Shown here: positions 7,933-17,900 of the stretch, one piece after another
How positions within the stretch are numbered: the first letter of the stretch is position 1
Layout of the letters: each line of letters begins with the position of its first letter
Assembly (NCBI GenBank): GCA_963711455.1
Contig: CAVQEH010000002.1
Location: 124,001-188,000, forward strand
Length of the DNA: 64,000 nucleotides
Origin: DATFVA01 sp963711455
Lineage (GTDB): Bacteria; Bacteroidota; Ignavibacteria; Ignavibacteriales; Ignavibacteriaceae
Direction: 5' to 3'
The notes under the pieces: generated by a model
Told to the model about the DNA's origin: nothing
The model's database searches: none
Seen by the model: the letters and a program-made list of their open reading frames with translations, nothing else
Position numbers and translations under genes: made by a program

Positions 7933-10119
7933 ATGAAAAAAAATATCATTTGTTTAATTACACTTCTTCTTCAAGTCTCCATTCTTTCGCAGGAATCGTA
8001 CTGGGTCAACACACAATTGCCCGGTTCATTACCGGGGTCTTACCATTACGCACTGGGAGAAACCTGTATAATATTTGCAGATGATACAAGTCAGGCGGTA
8101 AATGCGTTTGATATAAACTACGGAGACTGGCAGGTATTACTTGTCCCGACGCAATTGGATTGGGTTGACGCCTCTGCCGATGGAAATGTTGCAATGATTT
8201 ACAATGATTCAATAGCTGTGGGTTATAGCGCAATCACGAATACATTTTCCGCATTAGCTTATACCGGAACGTTGGCTGCATTAAGCGGCGATGAATGTGG
8301 CTGTATTGATAACTTTGCTTTTTTTGTTACCAATCAGTTATTCTATGTGTTTGACGCTGAAGATGCTCAATGGCATTCGTACAATTACACACCGCCGGGA
8401 GCAGCCCCATTTCAGGGTGGCGTGCAAGGCAAAAAAGATTATATTTACTTAAATCTCGCTATTACCAACTCTACACCTCATACAATGGTTGCGTACAGCT
8501 TGCACACAAAAACTTTTGCCGAACTTACTGAACCATCTATTTATTATAATAAAGAATGGGATCACGGTTTTACCTTCTATCGGGAAACTTCCTCCGCTCC
8601 ATACTTGTGCGGTGGCTATAGTGCAATTACCGGTCAGTTTAAAATCAAAACTCACAGCAGATATATTTCTGAAATTTGGCCCGCTGTTTATGAGGAGCTT
8701 GTCTCTCCAATGATTTGCAACCTGTTTGTAGCAAATGAACAGGTGAGCGGAAATACTTACAGGTATTATATGTGGGTTTTCAATACTATGACAGGAGATT
8801 TTGCTGAGTCTACTTTTGAATATACCTATAATGGGAGTAACTATGTTCCTATAGGAAACGTGTGTGGAGGACAAACTGCTTTTGTAATAATAAGGAATGT
8901 TGATGAAGGTGATAAACTGGAGTTTCTTGTTTATTCAGTCCTGACAAATACATTTTCACATTTTGATACGCCATTGTTTTATTGGGGTCATAATAGCTTT
9001 GATGCAGGAGGATTAATGATTGACGGCTATGATGAACAGACATATTATTTATATGATGTACAAACACAAAATTCTTTTAGTCATCCTGTGGAATGGACGC
9101 CAGGTATAAGTCCCGGCGTAAATGCTCGCGGCCTATCAAATTACTGGAATGTATTTGCTTATACCGAACAATACGATGACACGGTACACGTATTCAGCTA
9201 TACCAGGGCGGAAGGTAGTTTGTACACATTCGATATCGCTGCAAGAGCATCAAACTCAACTTATAAAGGAAGTGAATTTTATGGTCTGTTGATTACTGAT
9301 CTTGGAGCGCCTGTTAAAAGTTTCTTGTATTCCCCATCTCATAATGTCTGGACAGAGAAAGATCTCACATTAACTTCCTATCACGGATCCAAAGGCAATT
9401 ACTTTTATGCCAATTACACAAATCTGAATCAAACTTATTTTTATGACGGACAGGCAAACCAGGGTTATTTATTTATACCAGCTCAGCAAGCTTCTTATGT
9501 GCTTGCAATTGATAGTGTATTCTATATGTATTCGGGTGATGGAAAATATATTGGTTATAGTATGCATAAACATGAAATCGATGAATATACAACAGGCAGA
9601 TTTTCCGGACAGCAATGGAATGGTTTTATAGTTTTTAATCATAACGGCACCTCCGGAAACAGGTATGAACATTTATTATACGATGGTTACAACAACATAT
9701 TTGCTCCTTTAACTTTAACACCTGAACAGGGCATAAGAATTATAAGCTGGCCGGGTGGTAAAACAGCTTTTATCGCATCACAAAACGGATACCTGTTTGC
9801 TTACGCACCTAATAATTCGAGTTCAGTTGAGGATAACCAGATTAATTATATTCGATTGCAATACAAATTAGCTCAGAATTATCCAAATCCATTTAATCCA
9901 ACTACGAATATCCAATATAGAATCCCGGAAAGAGAATTTGTTACGTTAAAAGTTTATGATGTGCTGGGATGTGAAGTTACTACATTAGTCAATGAAGAAA
10001 AACCTTCGGGGAGTTATGAAATTGAATTCAACGCGGAAATTTTGGCAAGTGGAGTTTATTATTATCAAATCAAAGCCGGTGATTTTATTCAAACTAAAAA
10101 AATGGTACTACTAAAATAA
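7933..10119 (+). CDS. Secreted protein with T9SS C-terminal sorting domain
   Basis: The start is fixed by AGAGGAG seven bases upstream and by a signal peptide (about residues 1-19) ending at SILSQE. The body (about 20-630) is rich in Tyr, Ser, Thr and Asn, with repeated patterns such as 'Y....T..F' spaced 45-55 residues apart, which suggests a beta-propeller of kelch-like blades. The last 85 residues are a type A sorting domain: LAQNYPNPFNPTTNIQY, then VTLKVYDVLG, then SGVYYYQI and KKMVLLK. Such domains are removed as the cargo crosses the outer membrane through type IX secretion. The mature protein is therefore predicted to be extracellular or surface attached. The substrate is unknown. An OmpA gene starts 14 bp downstream, so the two are probably cotranscribed. 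Confidence 0.85.
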   Translation: MKKNIICLITLLLQVSILSQESYWVNTQLPGSLPGSYHYALGETCIIFADDTSQAVNAFDINYGDWQVLLVPTQLDWVDASADGNVAMIYNDSIAVGYSAITNTFSALAYTGTLAALSGDECGCIDNFAFFVTNQLFYVFDAEDAQWHSYNYTPPGAAPFQGGVQGKKDYIYLNLAITNSTPHTMVAYSLHTKTFAELTEPSIYYNKEWDHGFTFYRETSSAPYLCGGYSAITGQFKIKTHSRYISEIWPAVYEELVSPMICNLFVANEQVSGNTYRYYMWVFNTMTGDFAESTFEYTYNGSNYVPIGNVCGGQTAFVIIRNVDEGDKLEFLVYSVLTNTFSHFDTPLFYWGHNSFDAGGLMIDGYDEQTYYLYDVQTQNSFSHPVEWTPGISPGVNARGLSNYWNVFAYTEQYDDTVHVFSYTRAEGSLYTFDIAARASNSTYKGSEFYGLLITDLGAPVKSFLYSPSHNVWTEKDLTLTSYHGSKGNYFYANYTNLNQTYFYDGQANQGYLFIPAQQASYVLAIDSVFYMYSGDGKYIGYSMHKHEIDEYTTGRFSGQQWNGFIVFNHNGTSGNRYEHLLYDGYNNIFAPLTLTPEQGIRIISWPGGKTAFIASQNGYLFAYAPNNSSSVEDNQINYIRLQYKLAQNYPNPFNPTTNIQYRIPEREFVTLKVYDVLGCEVTTLVNEEKPSGSYEIEFNAEILASGVYYYQIKAGDFIQTKKMVLLK

Positions 10120-10133
10120 TAGGTGGAGTAGCA

Positions 10134-10958
10134 ATGAAAATTATAACATTACTGATATCATTATCTGTTTTTTACTCTATTTCGTTTCCGCAGGATATTA
10201 AAGGCAGCAAAGATCATCCTTTATTTAATCGTATGCCCGGTTACAGGATTATACACTTTACGGAGCATGATTTTGATTCCTATAAAAAATTCCGGGATGA
10301 AAACGGAAAGAAAATGAACGTAGAAGGTCACTACTATTCTTATCAGTATGCTATTAATAAAGGTGAGACAAAGCCATCAAATGCACAGATTCTCAGAAAT
10401 TATGCGAATGCTGTTAAGCAGATTGGTGGAACTGTAGTTTATGAGGAAGGATGCTGCAATGTTTATATGAAACTGGTGAAAAACAATCGCACAAACTGGG
10501 TTCGAGTGTATGCATATACTAACGGAGCAAGCTATGAGCTATGGATTATTGAAAGTGAAGAGATGAAACAGGACATAGTTGCTGATGCGAAATCTATGTT
10601 TAATGATATAAATGCTCAGGGTAGCATAGCTCTTTATGGAATTTATTTTGATTTTGATAAATCTGAGGTTATGCCGGAATCTGATCCTACCCTTGAACAG
10701 ATTTCAAAATTACTTTCAGAGAATCCTTCCCTTAATTTATATGTTGTTGGGCATACAGATAACGTAGGTGATTACGACTACAATATGAAACTATCACAAT
10801 CACGGGCTGAAGCTGTTGTTAAAACACTTATTTCAAAATATACAGTTGATAAAAGCAGGCTTACACCCGGAGGAGTAGGTCCCTTATCCCCGGTAACATC
10901 CAATGATACCGAAGAAGGAAAATCTAAAAACCGTAGAGTGGAATTAATTAAAAAATAG
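10134..10958 (+). CDS. OmpA-family peptidoglycan-binding outer-membrane protein
   Basis: The product is 274 aa with a signal peptide (about 1-19). The N-terminal domain (about 25-150) is mixed alpha/beta and carries two adjacent cysteines (EEGCCNVYM). The C-terminal OmpA domain starts near 165 with GIYFDFDKSEV and continues with GHTDNVGDYDYNMKLSQSRAEAV and NRRVEL. The Asp of HTD and the Arg of NRRVE are the usual residues that bind meso-diaminopimelate. It probably tethers the outer membrane to the cell wall. It follows the T9SS cargo gene closely and is followed by a damaged paralogue, so a tandem duplication took place here. Confidence 0.9.
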   Translation: MKIITLLISLSVFYSISFPQDIKGSKDHPLFNRMPGYRIIHFTEHDFDSYKKFRDENGKKMNVEGHYYSYQYAINKGETKPSNAQILRNYANAVKQIGGTVVYEEGCCNVYMKLVKNNRTNWVRVYAYTNGASYELWIIESEEMKQDIVADAKSMFNDINAQGSIALYGIYFDFDKSEVMPESDPTLEQISKLLSENPSLNLYVVGHTDNVGDYDYNMKLSQSRAEAVVKTLISKYTVDKSRLTPGGVGPLSPVTSNDTEEGKSKNRRVELIKK

Positions 10959-11019
10959 TTCAAAACTATTTGGTATTCCGTTTTAAATAAAAAATCAAAT
11001 TTCGTTTAAAGGAGGAGTC

Positions 11020-11629
11020 ATGTGTCTTAGATTCGTAATGAATATAACCTTAATAATAATAGCATTATTTCTTTTCTCAACCAATCAATTTGCCCAGGAA
11101 ATTCCCGAACATTCGATAATAAAACCATACCCAAACTCAGTACTTGCAAAAAATATATCCAAAGTACACCTGGTGCCGGGTTAGTACAAATGCCGGCATG
11201 GGACAAGTATTTTTGAAAATAATTGACGAAAAAGGTTTTGAACAATCATTAACATTTGGCGTAGATGAATTAAAATCTGCGCTTGATAAAGATGGCAAAG
11301 TAATATTGCACGGAATATTATTTGATCTTGGCAAAGCAAGTTTAAAGCAGCAATCAGAAAAACAATTAAATAACATAGTTACATTGCTATTAAACTATCC
11401 GGATTTGAAATTGGAGGTGCAGGGTCATACTGATAACCAGGGAAAGCCCGATTACAACATGAACCTTTCGAAAAATCGGGCAGAGACCGTTTGTAATTAC
11501 TTGCAATTATTCGGAGTTGATAAAAACAGGCTGGTAATTAAAGGCTATGGTGAAACCCGGCCAATAACATCTAACGAGACTGAGGAAAGCAGGGCACAAA
11601 ACAGGAGAGTTGAATTAATAAAAATTTAA
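11020..11629 (+). pseudogene. OmpA-family paralogue, frame disrupted at an A6 run
   Basis: A strong ribosome binding site (AGGAGG, 11009-11016) precedes ATG at 11020, which begins a good signal peptide ending at NQFAQE. That frame stops at 11182-11184 (TAG). The OmpA domain continues in the next frame, from about 11147 to 11629, with GILFDLGKASL, GHTDNQGKPDYNMNLS and NRRVEL. Removing one A from the A6 run at 11148-11153 joins them into one frame (about 202 aa). Compared with the intact neighbour at 10134, roughly 70 residues of the N-terminal domain are also missing. It could be a decaying duplicate, a homopolymer sequencing error, or a gene read by transcriptional slippage. The missing segment favours decay. 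Confidence 0.75.
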
Positions 11630-11717
11630 ATAATTACAAGAAGGATAATAATTGAGTTATTCCTTTTAGATTTCTTTTAAAGGAAGCATTTAATAAAACC
11701 AAAAAAAGGAGATAGTA

Positions 11718-12314
11718 ATGAATAATCAAAGAATATCAATGCTAATAACCTTGCTAATTGTTCTGCTTTTTCCAGGTTCAATTCTATACGGACAATTTAC
11801 TGCTGAAATGCATTTTACAACTTCCGGTAAGGAACGTGTGTTTCAAATATATTCTGACGGAAATAATTATAGATATGAATTTAACGAAGATGGTCAGGAG
11901 GGAATAGTTATTGTACCGGAAGGTGCTAACCATATATTCATTCTTATGCCCCAACAAAAGATGGCCATAATGTCCGGTGCATCAAGCCAAATGAGTATAA
12001 ATACAGATCCCGTTAAACAATATGAATATTGGTTGAATGACGGAGCCACAGAAAAAGTTGTCGGTGAAGAAAAAGTAAATGGGATCGACTGCATTAAAAA
12101 AGAATTGCGGAATATTCAAAAAGATGAATACGGTGAAGTGAACCAACATTTATTTACCGTATGGTATTCAAAAGAATACAATTTTCCTGTCAAAATGAAA
12201 AACTATATTGACGGATCTGAAAACTCAGGGATGGAACTTACTGATATTAAACCGTGGACTCCAAACTCAGATAGCTTTGAAGTGCCCGGCGATTATACTG
12301 TAATGGAAATGTAA
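11718..12314 (+). CDS. Exported DUF4412-like protein
   Basis: The product is 198 aa with a signal peptide (about 1-26, ending LYGQF). The mature part is all beta: a strand giving the 'Y.dgnnyRyE' pattern, then IVIVPEGANHIFILMPQQKMAIM, then a KVNGIDCIKKEL strand and TVWYSKEYNFPVKM. This layout fits DUF4412 and related LolA-like half-barrels that bind lipid or act in the periplasm. The start has a ribosome binding site (AAAGGAG, 11704-11710). It sits in the same-strand series with the OmpA genes. The function is unknown. Confidence 0.6.
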   Translation: MNNQRISMLITLLIVLLFPGSILYGQFTAEMHFTTSGKERVFQIYSDGNNYRYEFNEDGQEGIVIVPEGANHIFILMPQQKMAIMSGASSQMSINTDPVKQYEYWLNDGATEKVVGEEKVNGIDCIKKELRNIQKDEYGEVNQHLFTVWYSKEYNFPVKMKNYIDGSENSGMELTDIKPWTPNSDSFEVPGDYTVMEM

Positions 12315-12382
12315 GCGGCTGTCATTTGGTAAATAAAAATGAACCGGATTTTTTCATAAATACAAAAAGCGGGAGAGGAAAA

Positions 12383-13219
12383 ATGGATTCAAAAAAAATT
12401 ATAATGTTGTTTCTTTCAATAAATTTGCTCTTTATTTTATCGTGCTCAAAGGATGAACCGACCGCCCCACCGGATGAGATAACAATTATGATTCCAAATG
12501 GTGGGGAGAGTTTTATAGCCGGGACATCGAATGTGATAACCTGGACAAATAATATAACCGGTAATGTAAAGATAGAACTCTATAAAGGAGGGAGCTTCTT
12601 GGGTACAATAATTAGCTCTACATCAAATGTGGGAAATTATACGTGGCCTATACCTGACACGCTTGTGTCCGGAACTGATTACAAAGTAAAGATTACTAGT
12701 GTGACGAACAGTAGCATAAATGATTTATCCGACGAGAACTTCTCGATAGTCAAACCAGCTTTTACTAATGAATACACCGGGTTTTTAGAATTAAGATTTA
12801 CTAATGCATTCCCATCATTTGATGAAACCACACAGGTTGATGTAGAAATCGATAAGAATGGAAATGTAATATTCGGAACCGGAACTTTATCATACAACGC
12901 TGATGAGGATAACGGACAATCGAGGATCAGAAGGGTTGGAACTTTATCACTAAATCCGATCGGACATCTTTTTGACAATAACGGTGAGGCATATATCGAT
13001 GTTAATGAAAATACTACGATTAACGAAACTATGACTGTCTGGTACTGGGATTCTAACAACCAGATGTGGGTAGAAGTTATAAATGAAGCGATCAATGATA
13101 CATGGAATGGAGGATTGGCATTTTCAGTTGATGATGCTGTGTTAACGGGTTCGGTAGTGCAGTCGGTTACTGCCAATGGAAGTGTTACCTGGAGTTTGCA
13201 TCTTGTTGTGGTTCCATAA
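12383..13219 (+). CDS. Lipoprotein with Kre9/KNH-like N-terminal domain
   Basis: I start the gene at 12383 and not at the in-frame TTG at 12326, because GGGAGAGGA precedes this ATG and the protein then begins with a short basic stretch, a hydrophobic core and the lipobox LFILSC at about Cys22. Residues about 33-125 form an Ig-like domain with the pattern 'IPNGGESF.aG..nvItW..N', ending '..V.dlSd.nFsI', typical of Ser/Thr-rich Kre9/KNH-type domains in surface proteins. The remaining 150 residues are beta-rich and unrecognised, with only the lipobox cysteine. It is probably exposed on the outer membrane or in the periplasm. It is the last gene before a 450-bp gap. Confidence 0.7.
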   Translation: MDSKKIIMLFLSINLLFILSCSKDEPTAPPDEITIMIPNGGESFIAGTSNVITWTNNITGNVKIELYKGGSFLGTIISSTSNVGNYTWPIPDTLVSGTDYKVKITSVTNSSINDLSDENFSIVKPAFTNEYTGFLELRFTNAFPSFDETTQVDVEIDKNGNVIFGTGTLSYNADEDNGQSRIRRVGTLSLNPIGHLFDNNGEAYIDVNENTTINETMTVWYWDSNNQMWVEVINEAINDTWNGGLAFSVDDAVLTGSVVQSVTANGSVTWSLHLVVVP

Positions 13220-13667
13220 TTCCGGATTGCAGAATTTAAGTTTAAGCAGAAAATTAATGGTGGTGAGAATAAATTGGTTTTAGTGTGAGATTTTACAAAA
13301 AATATTTAGTTGAATATTTTAAATAAAAGTAAAAATTTTTCTTTATTCTATCAGTTTTTATTTTTATCTTATAGCAATTCTAACCCACTCCTTTTAGTTA
13401 TTGTAAGAAATGAACGTAAAATTAAAAGTTTATTTTACTGTTTGCTTTCAGTTTTCTTCTGTTCCAAATAATTGAAGTCATATTCCAGTTCGATAAAATA
13501 AACTATTAGTTTACACGAATTATGATCTGTTATATACGGGTATAATAGTTTACTTTTCTCTTCTTGTCGCCCGTTAAATGTTTGGCATATAGATCCAAAG
13601 TTTCAAAGTCTGAATTAAATTCACACGACTGAAGTCGTTGAAATCAAATAAAATAAAGGAGAATCTC
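13220..13667 (+). promoter_or_regulatory. AT-rich intergenic region upstream of T9SS cargo gene
   Basis: There is no gene here. TATAAT at 13541-13546, preceded by GGG, is the best -10-like hexamer, but I see no convincing -35 partner. The palindrome ACGACTGAAGTCGT lies at 13625-13638. AAAGGAG at about 13656-13662 serves the ATG at 13668. Confidence 0.35.
13625..13638. repeat. Palindrome ACGACT-GA-AGTCGT
   Basis: A perfect 6-bp inverted repeat with a 2-nt centre lies 30 bp before the start of the T9SS cargo gene. It could be an operator in the 5' leader or a copy of a dispersed short palindromic element. Only one copy is seen in this window. Confidence 0.45.
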
Positions 13668-14843
13668 ATGAAACACATTTCTACTTTTCTCTTGATAATG
13701 CTTCTTGCATTTGGTTCAGGTACTTTACTTGCCCAGGGATCGGGAGGTGACAACCAGCTTGACAGTCATGTCCTGATTGCTAACCCGGGTCCGGCAAACA
13801 ATGGCGGGGCAGTAGGTTGGGGGATTTTCATGAATCTCATTGCAGGCAGCCATAATGTTACAATAACAGGAATGACAACAGCGAGTACAGCAGCAGCCAA
13901 TCAAACTTTTACTGTAAATTTCTATACTCGTTCGGGCAATGCACTTGGCGGTCCTGTAGGTTCTGGTCCGGGCAGTTCCCCTGATGGCTGGGACTCACTT
14001 GGCACTTTTACAGTTGTACAGGGTACTGTTGCAAGCGGTGTATCATTACTTTTCGATACCCCCGTCATAACGATAAGTCCGGGTGATACAGCAGGAGTTG
14101 CAATAGTATTTAACGAAGTTGGCCCGCGTTATTTTGGCACCGGAACCCCGCCTTATGGAACATATGTAGATTCCTTTTTAACCCTGGTTACTGGTGATGG
14201 ACGCTCTAATCCATTTACTACCGGAGGCACTTTTTTCTCCTCCCGTGAACTCGTTGGAGAAATTCATTATGATGAATTTGTCCCGGTGGAATTAACCTCA
14301 TTTAATGCTTTTATTACGGGAAATAATGTTAGTTTAAGCTGGGTTACTGCTACAGAGTTAAACAACTCTGGTTTCCAGGTTGAAAGAAAAACAACGAAAA
14401 CAAACTGGGATAATATTGGATTTGTGAATGGTCACGGAACCGTCACTCAGCCTCAATATTATTCTTTCATCGACAAGGATTTAAAACCCGGCTCATATTC
14501 TTACAGGCTAAAACAGGTTGACTTTGACGGTTCATCCAAATATTTTGAACTTTCTGAAGTTGTGAAGGTAGGATCAGCACGAACTTTTTCTCTATCACAG
14601 AATTACCCGAACCCGTTTAACCCTGCAACAATAATTCATTGGGAAATACCTGCCACAGGTTTTGTTACCTTAAAAGTTTATGATTTATTGGGAAGAGAGG
14701 TTGCGACACTTGTGAATGAGGAAAGGCAGGCAGGAAGTTACGATGTTAATTTTGATGGTTCTAAACTTCCAAGCGGTACGTATTTTTATACATTGCAGAC
14801 AGGAAGTTTTGTTCAGACAAATAAAATGCTATTGTTGAAGTGA
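13668..14843 (+). CDS. Secreted protein with T9SS C-terminal sorting domain
   Basis: The product is 391 aa from the ATG at 13668, chosen because AAAGGAG precedes it and a signal peptide (MKHISTFLLIMLLAFGSGT) follows directly; the frame is open upstream to a TTG at 13638. Residues about 25-210 form a Gly/Thr-rich beta domain. Residues about 215-305 form a fibronectin-III-like domain (VPVELTSFNAFITGNNVSLS, then FQVERKT, then YSYRLKQVDFDGSS). The final 80 residues are the sorting domain with QNYPNPFNPATIIHW and KMLLLK. The VPVELTSF-to-sorting-domain arrangement is very common in T9SS cargo. The enzymatic or binding role is unknown. A strong terminator follows 18 bp after the stop. Confidence 0.85.
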   Translation: MKHISTFLLIMLLAFGSGTLLAQGSGGDNQLDSHVLIANPGPANNGGAVGWGIFMNLIAGSHNVTITGMTTASTAAANQTFTVNFYTRSGNALGGPVGSGPGSSPDGWDSLGTFTVVQGTVASGVSLLFDTPVITISPGDTAGVAIVFNEVGPRYFGTGTPPYGTYVDSFLTLVTGDGRSNPFTTGGTFFSSRELVGEIHYDEFVPVELTSFNAFITGNNVSLSWVTATELNNSGFQVERKTTKTNWDNIGFVNGHGTVTQPQYYSFIDKDLKPGSYSYRLKQVDFDGSSKYFELSEVVKVGSARTFSLSQNYPNPFNPATIIHWEIPATGFVTLKVYDLLGREVATLVNEERQAGSYDVNFDGSKLPSGTYFYTLQTGSFVQTNKMLLLK

Positions 14844-14861
14844 GATAATACTATTTAATAT

Positions 14862-14897
14862 AAAACCCCTATCAATCAATTTTGGTAGGGGTTTTTT
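14862..14897. terminator. Bidirectional intrinsic terminator between convergent genes
   Basis: AAAACCCCTATCAA (14862-14875) pairs with TTGGTAGGGGTTTT (14882-14895) with one wobble. It is followed by a T-run on the plus strand and has an A-run at its other side that gives a T-run on the minus strand. It lies between the T9SS cargo gene ending at 14843 and the opposing gene ending at 14932, so it can stop both. Confidence 0.9.
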
Positions 14898-14931
14898 AAT
14901 TGTGTTCAATCAATTAATTAGTGAAAGCGAA

Positions 14932-17900
14932 TCATTTTAGCAGTATCATTTTTTTACTTGAGATAAAATCTTTTGCCCTTATCCTATAAATATAAATTCC
15001 GCTTGCAACTTTTTCCCCTGATGAATTCTTCCCGTTCCAGGTTACTATATGCTGCCCGGGATCCTGCACAATGTTATTTACAATACTTTTTATTCTTTCA
15101 CCAAGAATATTAAATATCTCAAGCGTGACGCTGCTCTTTTCTTTTAACTGGTAAGTAATATTTGTCGTAGGATTAAAAGGATTGGGGTAATTCTGGTACA
15201 AAGCGTATTCATAAGCCTTAAGTGAAATATCTTCAGAATGAAGTTTAGCAAAATCTTCAGTCCCTACAATTATTCTTAAATTACTTTTACCACTCTGCGG
15301 AGTTAATATTTCTGCAGAGCCATTTGTTACATCAACAGGAACTTTCCTGGTTTTATCGAGGATCCAAATATTAAAATTATCCGGCAGGGAAGATTTCCTG
15401 TCTACATTTAATGAAACAATTTTATTCCCTTCTTTGGTTTCTATGGTAAAATCCCAGTAAGCTCCGTTATTTGAAACCGGGACAACATTTCTTGCAAAAT
15501 AATTCTTCCCTGATTCAATTAATACTTTTACCTGATTATTTATTGCAGGAGGTTTAATAACATCGTATTTATTTATATCATTATTTGCGTCTTCCATCAT
15601 TCCAACATAGTTCAACTGATCTTTAGCCTGGGATGAATTAAGAAATGCTTTTATCTGTACCAGGAATTCATCATCTTTTAACGAAGCAAAATTATTTACA
15701 GATTGTTTTTTCCCGAGATAAAGGTTTGGATTTACATTAAGATTTATAATCTGACGGAGAGGATTATATACCCAGTATCCTTCCCAGGGACGCAAGGTAT
15801 CCTGATCTAATTCATAGTCCTGTATATCAGCATTCCAGTGAATCGGAAGCTGCAGAATAAGATCTGAATTACCAATTGACAGCCAGCCTATAGGAAAAGC
15901 AAAAGGATCACCAATTTGGTTGTAACCCGGCTCAATTGTAATTGTATAACTATTAAATGAAGGTACGCTTAAAGAATTATTTACATCAAATGTTTTCCCA
16001 TCCTTATTAATAAGCCAGAAAGCATTTCCCGGAATAATATCTCCCGGTATTGAATTATGTTCTGCATAAGCACTGTCTTCCGGCTGCCAACGGAATATTC
16101 TCCAGACCGTGGAATTATAAGGTCCATAATCATCATCAAACACAGAATCTATTTGAGGAGAGTTTATTGCAAGCGGAACAGAGAACATCTGGTACTGGCC
16201 TGTTTTTATTGTATCGGGATAATTCATCTGTGGTACAGAAACATCTATTGAGGCCGGGTTAATATCCGGATTAAGTGAAGGATAAGTAGTAATATTTAAC
16301 CCGTCATTAAAAAATAGATAGAATTGTATCCCGGTAATTGTGGAGTACTGTGCTGGTATACTATAAGTATAGCTGTTTCCAATGGTTGTAAGACTGTCCT
16401 GCTGATAAGTAAGATCGCCTGTTCTGCGGTAAAATATCTCTTTTGTTATATATTCGGCTGATACCGGTGCTGTTATATTCAATGGTGTCGGTTGTCCTAT
16501 ACTTGGAGAAGTCGGTACCTGGACCTGTATCAACGATGATAAACCGATTCCGGTCAGAAGAATGGAATCCGGGCTGCTGCCGGATGTACTGTTAATAACA
16601 AGGTAAGCTGTTTTTAATCCTGCGGTATCCGGCGAAAAATTTACTGTTAAATTTATAAAACCTCCGGGATGAAGACTATCTCCGCTAACAATCGGACTGT
16701 ATGAGAATTGTGAAGCATCAGGGCCGGTAATTAAAATGTTATTAATGAAAAAATCGCTGGCCGTCAGATTCGCTATATACGGATATAATGACAGGGAAAT
16801 GCCCACATCAACGGATCCGAAATCAAGAAGACTATCTGATATAAAAAGACTTGATGGTATACCTGTTCCTGAAAGAAAAATTGTATCAGGTGAAGTAGAT
16901 GCATCGCTGGTTATTTCAAAAGAAGCATTTTTTAGTCCTGAGTATTGAGGAATAAAACCGAATGTAAGATTCCCGTATTGAAGTGCAGAAACAGTATCAA
17001 GAAAGTTACCGGAAAGATCTCCCGGTATATAAAAGAAAGCTTCGCTGGTATCTTGTATCGGAAGAACTGTTATAATATGCAGGTTAGCACCACTTATATT
17101 ATTTAATACCGATGAAGTTGAATCGAAAGACAGAATAGGCTGGCTGCCGAAGTCAAGCGGGTTGGGATTTAAAATAAATTTAGGTGAAGGAATTTTACCA
17201 ATAAAAGCTTCACCATTAACACCATTTAAAGTGTGGGTTCCGAATAACCCGGAGATGTTAAAATATCCGCATCCGTAAATATCTCCCTTAGAATCATTTG
17301 CTATGCCGCCTGCATTTGCAGAATTAATTATTCCCGCACGCTGCCCCCAGAGTTTTTCACCTGTATTCAGGTAGCGAGCAAAGTATACATCATTAAGTTC
17401 ACCCCCTGTTTGATCCTGTGATACTTCACCGATTAGAGAAATATTCCCTGCATCATCAAGATCGATTTCATTACCGACATTGTAAAATATGCTGGCATGA
17501 TCCTGAACCGCCCAAAGTGGATTTCCGGATTGATCATACTTTGCAATAAAAATATCAGAATTTTCTAACCCACTGAGAGAAAGAATTCCAAAATTAACTT
17601 CTTTTTGAAAACGCCCCGTAAATAAAATATTATTATCTTTATCAATTTTTATATCATTACCATATGCATAAATACCGCTTGAATCACTGCCTGCCTGTTC
17701 AACCCAGATGAAATTTCCCTGGGAATCATACTTGGCAAGGAAAATATCTGCGTTTGTCCCATCGAAACTGCTTACTAAGGTGGTGGATGTACCAAACGTA
17801 ATTGACCCGCTAAAAGAACCGGTGATAAAAACATCATTATTTAAATCTGTTGCTGCCCCGTAAGATATATTATAGAAACTCTGACCACCGGTTTGATTAT

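Noticed and set aside
12326..12382. TTG start extending the lipoprotein gene by 19 codons
   Set aside because: The extension puts a charged stretch before the lipoprotein signal, while GGGAGAGGA precedes the ATG at 12383.
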